Of a DNA stretch of 64,000 nt, positions 58,410-64,000 are shown piece after piece. Position numbers and translations under genes: made by a program. The stretch's first letter is position 1; every line of letters begins with the position of its first letter. Source of the stretch: Actinocrispum wychmicini (GTDB lineage: Bacteria > Actinomycetota > Actinomycetes > Mycobacteriales > Pseudonocardiaceae); assembly GCF_004345645.1 (NCBI RefSeq), contig NZ_SLWS01000001.1:1553546-1617545 (forward strand), given 5' to 3'. Under the pieces are notes generated by a model. That model ran no database searches. It saw nothing but the letters and a program-made list of their open reading frames with translations, and was not told the DNA's origin.

Positions 58410-59059
58410 TACGGGTGCTGGTCGCGGACGACCACGCGGCGATCCGGGCGGGTCTGGTGATGATCCTGGACGGCGCCGAGGACATCACTGTCGTCGGCGA
58501 GGCCGGTGACGGCGCCACGGCCGTCCAGATGGCCCGGAATCTGCGCCCGGACGTGGTGCTGATGGACATCCGGATGCCGAACATGGACGGCATCGCCGCG
58601 ACCAGGGAGCTGACCCAGGACGCCGTGTGCGACGTGGTCGTGCTGACCACGTTCGACCTGGACGAGTACGTGCACGGCGCGTTGCGGGCCGGCGCCGCCG
58701 GGTTCCTGCTGAAGTCGGTCGAGGCGGTCCGGCTGGTGGAGTCGGTCCGCCTGGTCGCGGCCGGCGACGGGGTGATCGAGCCGAGCGTGACCCGCCGCCT
58801 GCTGCGGACGTTCGCGGCGGCCGTGCCCAAGCCGGTCAGCACCCCGGCCGGTCTGGACCTGCTCACCGAGCGTGAGCGTGAGGTCCTGGTGTGTCTCGGC
58901 GAGGGCCTGTCGAACCATGAGATCGGCAAACGGCTTTTCATCGGCGAGACGACCGTCAAGACGCACGTGTCCCGCGTGCTCACCAAACTCGACCTGCGGT
59001 CCAGGGTGCAGGCGGCGATTCTGGCCCAGGAAGCCGGCCTGATCTCTGACACGGCGTAA
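58406..59059 (+). CDS. NarL/FixJ-family response regulator
   Basis: A 217-residue regulator. The receiver has VLVADDHAAIRAGL, the phosphoryl Asp in VVLMDIRMPNMDG, Thr in VVLTTFDLDEYV and Lys in FLLKSVEA. The C-terminal LuxR-type helix-turn-helix is LTEREREVLVCLGEGLSNHEIGKRLFIGETTVKTHVSRVLTKLDL. It begins at the GTG overlapping the kinase TGA. The ABC transporter operon starts about 130 bases downstream. Confidence 0.94.
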   Translation: MIRVLVADDHAAIRAGLVMILDGAEDITVVGEAGDGATAVQMARNLRPDVVLMDIRMPNMDGIAATRELTQDAVCDVVVLTTFDLDEYVHGALRAGAAGFLLKSVEAVRLVESVRLVAAGDGVIEPSVTRRLLRTFAAAVPKPVSTPAGLDLLTEREREVLVCLGEGLSNHEIGKRLFIGETTVKTHVSRVLTKLDLRSRVQAAILAQEAGLISDTA

Positions 59060-59190
59060 CAAGGGAATCTCACAGAGTGCGTTACTAACCGCCCACATGA
59101 TGAGATAACGAGTGAGCGTGTACGGACCTGTGACTCGGGTTGCCTAGGGTCCGTTCACGTCACCTGATCGGCCGAACACGGGTAGGTGCT

Positions 59191-60126
59191 GTGTCTGACC
59201 CCTTACCGCTCGACGGCGGTGTCGCGCCCACTGCGGCGCGCTCGCTGCCGGCTGCTCTGTGGCGCGCGATCAGGGCGGACAAGTGGACGTTCACCTGCGC
59301 GGTCATCGTCGTCGTGATCGTGCTCATGGCCCTCGGCGCGGACCTGTGGGTGTCGATCGAGGGGCAGAACCTCGACCCGGACATCCACAACCTGACGAAC
59401 GGCGTGCCGATCGGGTCGCTCGGCGGGGTCAGCGGGTCGCACTGGTTCGGCGTCGAGCCGCTGACCGGGATCGACCTGTTCGCCCTGGTCGCGCACGGCG
59501 CCCGGGTGTCGCTGCTGGTCGGGCTGGCCTCGACGCTGCTGGCCACGTTCCTCGGCGTGCTGATCGGCGCCAGCGCCGGGTACCTGGGCGGCTGGTGGGA
59601 CCGGCTGGTGACGTGGTCGGCGGACGTGTTCCTCGGGTTCCCGTCGCTGATCTTCATGATCGCCCTCGGCGCGGTCACCCCGATCCAGTTCCCCCGGCAA
59701 CTGCTGATGATCGTGGTCCTCGGGATCTTCGGGTGGCCACGGGTCGCCCGGATCGTCCGCGCCCAGGTGCTGTCGCTGAGCAAACGCAACTTCGTCGCCG
59801 CGGCCAAGGCCATGGGCGGCGGTTCGTGGCACGTGTTCACCAAGCAGCTGCTGCCCAACCTGTGGGCACCGATCATCGTGGTGGGCAGCCTCAGCATCCC
59901 GGCGATGATCGGCAGTGAGGCGGCGCTGTCGTTCCTCGGCGTCGGGGTGCTGCCGCCCACGCCGAGTTGGGGGCGGACGATCTCGCGGGCGATCGACTGG
60001 TTCGAGACCGATCCGATGTACCTGGTCTTCCCCGGTCTCGCGCTGTTCCTGGTCACGTTGGCGTTCAACGTGGTGGGCGACGGCATCCGGGACGAGCTCG
60101 ACCCCAGGTCGAAGGGACGCGCCTGA
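59191..60126 (+). CDS. ABC transporter permease (DppC/OppC type)
   Basis: A 311-residue inner-membrane subunit of a peptide/nickel-class importer. A short N-terminal cytoplasmic region is followed by six helices. Its EAA-type coupling loop is FVAAAKAMGGGSWHVFTKQLLPNLWAPI. The GTG at 59191 is the likely start. In most operons the DppB-like permease precedes DppC; here the order is C, B, binding protein, ATPase. It overlaps the next gene by one base (TGATG). Confidence 0.9.
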   Translation: MSDPLPLDGGVAPTAARSLPAALWRAIRADKWTFTCAVIVVVIVLMALGADLWVSIEGQNLDPDIHNLTNGVPIGSLGGVSGSHWFGVEPLTGIDLFALVAHGARVSLLVGLASTLLATFLGVLIGASAGYLGGWWDRLVTWSADVFLGFPSLIFMIALGAVTPIQFPRQLLMIVVLGIFGWPRVARIVRAQVLSLSKRNFVAAAKAMGGGSWHVFTKQLLPNLWAPIIVVGSLSIPAMIGSEAALSFLGVGVLPPTPSWGRTISRAIDWFETDPMYLVFPGLALFLVTLAFNVVGDGIRDELDPRSKGRA

Positions 60127-61121
60127 TGCGTATCGCGCGGTTCGTCTCGGCCCGGCTCGGCGGCATGGTCCTCGTCCTGCTCATCGTCACGTTCATCACG
60201 TTCCTGGTGTTCTACGTGCTGCCGTCGGACCCGGCGCAGTTGGCGTGCGGGCGGCCGTGCAGCCCGCAGGCACTCTCGCTGGCCCGGGAGTTCATGGGCT
60301 ACAACGTGCCGTGGTACCAACAGTTCCTGGACTTCCTCGGCGGCATCTTCGGCGGCCGCACGTTCGGCACCGGCGCCACCGCGATCCACTGCACGGCCCC
60401 GTGTTTCGGCTACGACTTCCAGAACAACGTGGACGTCCTGCACGAGATCACCGAGCGCGTCGAGGTGAGTTTCTCGGTCGCGCTCGGCGCCGCGGTGCTG
60501 TGGCTGATCACCGGGGTCGGCCTCGGTGTGCTGTCCGCGCTCAAGCGGGGCACGCCGATCGACCGGATCACCATGGCCCTCGCCATGGCCGGCGTGTCGA
60601 TGCCCGCGTACCTGGCCGGCATGATCGGCATCACGATCTTCGCGTTCGCGCTGGACGTCGTGCCCAAGACGGGATACGTGCCGATCGGCCAGAACGTGGC
60701 CCAGTGGGCGTGGCACCTCGTGCTGCCGTGGTGCGTGCTGGCGTTCCTGTTCGCCGCTACCTACGCGCGGCTGACCAGGGGACAGATGCTGGAGATGCTG
60801 GGTGAGGACTTCATCCGGACGGCCCGCGCCAAGGGCCTGACCGAGACCAAGGTGGTCGGCCGGCACGCGTTGCGCAACGTGCTGCTGCCCGTGGTCACGG
60901 TGTTCGGTGTGGACCTCGGCCAGTTGCTCGCCGGGACCGTGATCACCGAACGGATCTTCGGGATGGCCGGCGTCGGCCGGCTGCTGATCGACGCGATCGG
61001 CTCGTTCAACCTGCCTGTGCTGCTGGGCGTGACGCTGTTCTCGGCGTTGCTCGTCACGGTCATGAACTTCCTGGTCGACCTGTTCTATGGCGTGCTCGAT
61101 CCGCGGGCCCGCCTGACATGA
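60126..61121 (+). CDS. ABC transporter permease (DppB/OppB type)
   Basis: A 331-residue permease. The N-terminal helix VLVLLIVTFITFLVFYVLPSDPA is the classic OppB opening. The periplasmic loop before helix 2 is enlarged (about residues 35-100) and contains four cysteines (CGRPC, HCTAPC), which may form disulfides. The coupling loop is FIRTARAKGLTETKVVGRHALRNVLLPV. It pairs with the upstream permease, and its stop overlaps the start of the binding protein by four bases. Confidence 0.9.
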   Translation: MRIARFVSARLGGMVLVLLIVTFITFLVFYVLPSDPAQLACGRPCSPQALSLAREFMGYNVPWYQQFLDFLGGIFGGRTFGTGATAIHCTAPCFGYDFQNNVDVLHEITERVEVSFSVALGAAVLWLITGVGLGVLSALKRGTPIDRITMALAMAGVSMPAYLAGMIGITIFAFALDVVPKTGYVPIGQNVAQWAWHLVLPWCVLAFLFAATYARLTRGQMLEMLGEDFIRTARAKGLTETKVVGRHALRNVLLPVVTVFGVDLGQLLAGTVITERIFGMAGVGRLLIDAIGSFNLPVLLGVTLFSALLVTVMNFLVDLFYGVLDPRARLT

Positions 61122-62809
61122 AGGGGAATCCATTGAAACGCCTGATCGCCGGGGTGACAGTCGCAGCGACACTGCTGACCGCCTGCGGCGCCAATGACAA
61201 ACCAGCTGATCAAGCGGGTGGCGCCGGCACCATCAAGGCGGGCGGCACGCTCTACATCCTTTCGGACGCCGCCGGCCAGCAGTACGACCCGGCCAAGAGC
61301 GGCAGCCTGGTGGTGACCGGCCTGCAGTTCGTGCACCGGCGGCTGACCTCGTGGCAGGTCGCGCCCGGCAAGGACACCACGATCGTCCCTGACCTGGCCA
61401 CCGACACCGGGAAAGCCAGCGACGGCGGCAAGACGTGGACGTTCACGCTGAAGGACAACGTGAAGTTCGCCGACGGCACCCCGATCAAGTCCGCGGACGT
61501 CAAGTGGGGCCTGGAGCGGTCGTTCGCGTCCGCGTTCTCCGGCGGCCTGACCTACCACAAGGACCTGCTTTCGCCTGGCCTGGCGTACAAGGGCCCATAC
61601 GACGGCGGCAAGGAACTCGACACGATCGAGACCCCCGACGACAAGACGATCATCTTCCACCTGGCCCGGCCGTACGGCGACTGGAACTGGGTGGCCAGCA
61701 CGCCCGCGTTCGCACCGGTGCCCAAGGGCAAGGGCGCTGAGCCGAACTACGGCGAGCACGCGATCGCGTCGGGTCCGTACACCATTCAGAAGTACGAGCG
61801 GGGCAAGGGCGCGACCCTGGTCCGCAACCAGTACTGGAGCGCCACCGAGGACACCACCCGCAAGGGCTACCCGGACACCGTCGAGTGGCAGTTCGGCCAG
61901 CAGACCGACGTGGTCTCCAAGCGGCTGATCGCCGACACCGGCAACGACCAGAACGCGTTCGGCGTGTCGTTCGCGTCCCCCGCCCAGCTGGCGCAGATCC
62001 AGGGCAACGCCAGTGCGAAGTCGCGGCTGGTCACCTCCGAGTCAGGCGCGCTGGCCTACCTCGCGCTCAACACGACCAGGGGCAAGCTCACCGACCCGAA
62101 CGTGCGCAAGGCGTTCCAGTACGCGGTGAACAAGGCCGCGTACCAGGTCGCCAGCGCCGGCAGCGCGCAGCTCGCCGGGGACGTCGCCACCACGCTGATC
62201 ACGCCGGGCATCGCCGGCCGCGAGCAGTTCGACCTGTACCCGACCAAGCCGGAGGGCGACCCGGACAAGGCCAAGCAGATCCTGGCGGCCGCCGGCCTGC
62301 CCAACGGGCTGGACAACCTGGTGCTGGCGACCAAGAACGAGAACAACTACCCGGAGCTGGCCGCGTCCATCCAGGCCGCGCTGGCCAGGGCGAACATCAA
62401 GGTGAACATCAAGACGCTGGAAAGCGACACGTACACCGAGGAGATCGACACCAAGGCGAACCCGGACTACGACCTCACTCTCGCGTCCTGGCAGCCGGAC
62501 ATCCCGACGGCGAACGCGAACCTGCAGCCGCTGTTCCAGTCCACCGAGATCGGCGGCGGCGGGGTCAACGAGTCCCGCCTGAACGACCCGGCGGTCGACA
62601 AGGGCATCACCGACGCGCAGGCCACTGTGGACCCGGCCGACGCCGCGAAGAAGTGGGTCGAGCTGGACAAGAAGCTGATGGCCGACTCGGTGGTGGTGCC
62701 GCTGATCTACACCCGTAACTCGTTCCTGCACGGGTCCAAGGTCGGCAACGTCACCATCGGCCGGTTCCCGGCGTACGTGGACTACCGCCAGTTCGGGATC
62801 ATCCAGTGA
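61118..62809 (+). CDS. ABC transporter substrate-binding lipoprotein (SBP family 5)
   Basis: A 563-residue extracellular solute-binding protein. The lipoprotein signal has the lipobox LLTAC (Cys about 24). The family 5 fold is seen in GGTLYILSDAAGQQYDPA, TWTFTLKDNVKFADGTPIKSADVKWGLERSF, AIASGPYTIQKYERG and NVRKAFQYAVNKAAY. It delivers a peptide, nickel complex or similar ligand to the two permeases; ligand specificity cannot be read. GTGA overlap couples it to the ATPase. Confidence 0.92.
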   Translation: MKGNPLKRLIAGVTVAATLLTACGANDKPADQAGGAGTIKAGGTLYILSDAAGQQYDPAKSGSLVVTGLQFVHRRLTSWQVAPGKDTTIVPDLATDTGKASDGGKTWTFTLKDNVKFADGTPIKSADVKWGLERSFASAFSGGLTYHKDLLSPGLAYKGPYDGGKELDTIETPDDKTIIFHLARPYGDWNWVASTPAFAPVPKGKGAEPNYGEHAIASGPYTIQKYERGKGATLVRNQYWSATEDTTRKGYPDTVEWQFGQQTDVVSKRLIADTGNDQNAFGVSFASPAQLAQIQGNASAKSRLVTSESGALAYLALNTTRGKLTDPNVRKAFQYAVNKAAYQVASAGSAQLAGDVATTLITPGIAGREQFDLYPTKPEGDPDKAKQILAAAGLPNGLDNLVLATKNENNYPELAASIQAALARANIKVNIKTLESDTYTEEIDTKANPDYDLTLASWQPDIPTANANLQPLFQSTEIGGGGVNESRLNDPAVDKGITDAQATVDPADAAKKWVELDKKLMADSVVVPLIYTRNSFLHGSKVGNVTIGRFPAYVDYRQFGIIQ

Positions 62810-64000
62810 CATCGGCCTCGCCAGCCGGGTCGCTGGCTGATTCGGCTGGCGGGGCTGACCTGCTGGAGCTGTCGGACGTCTCGGTCGAGTTCAACGGCTC
62901 GGTGCGGGCGGTCAGGTCGGTGAGCTACGCCATCGCCCGCGGCGAGGTGCTCGCCGTGGTGGGGGAGTCGGGTTCCGGCAAGACCGTGACGGCCATGTCC
63001 CTGTTGGGTTTGTTGCCGTCGAACGCGGCTGTGACCGGCCGTGCCTTGTTGGACGGCCGCGACCTCTACGCGATGACGCCCGACGAGCTGCGCGGCGTGC
63101 GCGGCTACGAAGTCGGGATGATCTTCCAGGAGCCGATGAGCGCGCTGAACCCGGTGTTCACCGTCGGCTACCAGATCGTCGAAGCCCTGCGCGCCCACCA
63201 GCGACTGTCCTCTTCGGACGCGAAGCGGCGGGCGATCGAACTGCTCGACCTGGTCGGGATCCCGTTGCCGGCCGAGCGGTTCCGCGCGTACCCGCACGAG
63301 CTGTCCGGCGGTCAGCTGCAGCGGATCGTGATCGCCATGGCGGTCGCGAACGACCCGAAGCTGCTGATCGCCGACGAGCCGACCACGGCACTGGACGTGA
63401 CCGTGCAGGCGGAGATCCTGGAGCTGTTGCGGGACCTCAAGAGCCGCCTGAACACGTCGATCCTGCTGATCACGCACGACATGGGCGTGGTCGCGGACCT
63501 GGCCGACCGGGTCGTGGTGATGTACGACGGGCAGGTCGTCGAACAGGGCACGGTCACCGAGATCTTCGGCTCGCCACGGCAGGACTACACCAGGCAGCTG
63601 CTGGGGTCGGTGATCTCGCTCGGCTCGGCCGCGACCGAGGGTGTCGAACGGGCTCTGGCCGCGGCGGTGGTCGTCCGGGACGACCACCTCGCGGTCACCG
63701 AACACCCGGCCACCACATCGGTTCCGGACGTGCCAGCGACCGCGCCCGTACTGTCCATTTCGGACATGTCGGTGGTGTACGGCGGCCGGTTCCGGTCGAT
63801 CTCGGTGCGCGCCGCCGACCACGTGTGCCTGCACATCGAGCCGGGTGAGGTGCTCGGCCTGGTCGGCGAGTCCGGATCGGGCAAGAGCACGGTGGCCAAG
63901 GTCGTGACCGGTCTGCTCACGCCGACGCTGGGCGCCGTCACGATCGGTGGGGTCGACATCACCTCGGTGCGTGGCCGGGCGGCCAAGGCGCTGCGGCGAC
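62806..64000 (+). CDS. Fused ABC transporter ATP-binding protein (DppD-DppF type), partial at right edge
   Basis: At least 398 codons from a GTG at 62806, running off the window without a stop. The first ATPase is complete: Walker A VGESGSGKTV, Q-loop MIFQEPMSALNPVF, signature LSGGQLQRIVIA, Walker B LLIADEPTTALD, and the switch His in LLITHD. After a linker of about 50 residues a second nucleotide-binding domain begins (LSISDMSVVYGG, Walker A VGESGSGKST) and is cut off. Fused DppDF ATPases are common in actinobacteria. It completes the importer. Confidence 0.93.
   Translation, partial: MTSASPAGSLADSAGGADLLELSDVSVEFNGSVRAVRSVSYAIARGEVLAVVGESGSGKTVTAMSLLGLLPSNAAVTGRALLDGRDLYAMTPDELRGVRGYEVGMIFQEPMSALNPVFTVGYQIVEALRAHQRLSSSDAKRRAIELLDLVGIPLPAERFRAYPHELSGGQLQRIVIAMAVANDPKLLIADEPTTALDVTVQAEILELLRDLKSRLNTSILLITHDMGVVADLADRVVVMYDGQVVEQGTVTEIFGSPRQDYTRQLLGSVISLGSAATEGVERALAAAVVVRDDHLAVTEHPATTSVPDVPATAPVLSISDMSVVYGGRFRSISVRAADHVCLHIEPGEVLGLVGESGSGKSTVAKVVTGLLTPTLGAVTIGGVDITSVRGRAAKALRR

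Noticed and set aside
1..64000. tRNA, rRNA or CRISPR arrays
   Set aside because: No cloverleaf-like sequence, rRNA segment or regularly spaced repeat was noticed on reading; a dedicated scan was not possible.

Overview
The window is high-GC, densely packed actinomycete chromosome. Mycothiol- and F420-linked enzyme families, GTG and TTG starts, ATGA/GTGA operon overlaps, SigE-type sigma factors, Tat and lipobox exported proteins and occasional TTA codons suggest a soil actinobacterium, probably of the Pseudonocardiaceae (the family assignment is inference). I recognise 57 protein genes, two of them cut by the window edges. I see no tRNA, rRNA, CRISPR, prophage or complete insertion sequence. 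No gene-free stretch exceeds about 220 bases.

Region 1 (1-9.7 kb): end of an upstream gene, a DinB/maleylpyruvate-isomerase-like protein, a tandem pair of acyl-CoA dehydrogenases downstream of a perfect 18-bp palindrome, a quinone oxidoreductase, a GT87-like membrane protein whose frame runs into a SigE-type sigma factor plus its membrane partner, a divergent LysR/dehydrogenase pair, a tiny secreted protein and a LuxR regulator. Region 2 (9.7-25.4 kb) has a lipid, steroid or terpenoid catabolic flavour: a Tat-exported KstD-like flavoprotein behind KstR-like boxes, a wax-ester synthase, an MpaB-like oxygenase with TetR, an alcohol dehydrogenase, an operon of alpha-methylacyl-CoA racemase, LLM flavoprotein and amidohydrolase, and a minus-strand operon of acyl-CoA ligase with a three-subunit molybdenum aldehyde/xanthine dehydrogenase. 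A 163-bp foldback MITE-like element lies exactly between the convergent KstD and wax-ester synthase genes.

Region 3 (25.4-37.3 kb) concerns nitrogen and nucleobases: a glutamine-synthetase-like ligase, APC permease and amidohydrolase that together look like a split FluG system, an NCS1 permease, a TetR/FAD-monooxygenase cassette, a large LuxR (LAL) regulator, a yeast-type cytosine deaminase overlapping a 2-oxoglutarate/Fe(II)-type oxygenase, and a phosphoribosyltransferase. Region 4 (36.8-41.3 kb) is a methionine-salvage operon, transcribed DszC/SfnB-like monooxygenase, mtnA, mtnC, mtnB, mtnD and probably the phosphoribosyltransferase. A second TetR/FAD-monooxygenase cassette diverges from it.

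Region 5 (43.5-50.9 kb) holds a large S8 protease followed by a small lipoprotein that resembles that protease's own propeptide, a chitin-type AA10 LPMO with a DasR-like box, a Ser/Thr kinase and a coiled-coil protein. Region 6 (50.2-64 kb) has GntR, glutaryl-CoA dehydrogenase and an aminotransferase, two two-component systems, an exported alpha/beta hydrolase, and a peptide/nickel-type ABC importer whose fused ATPase runs off the right edge.

The best candidates for something undescribed are the MITE that separates two stop codons without altering either protein, the stand-alone propeptide-like lipoprotein beside the S8 protease, the flavin monooxygenase and phosphoribosyltransferase bracketing the methionine-salvage genes, and a palindrome built from rare codons inside the amidohydrolase gene.
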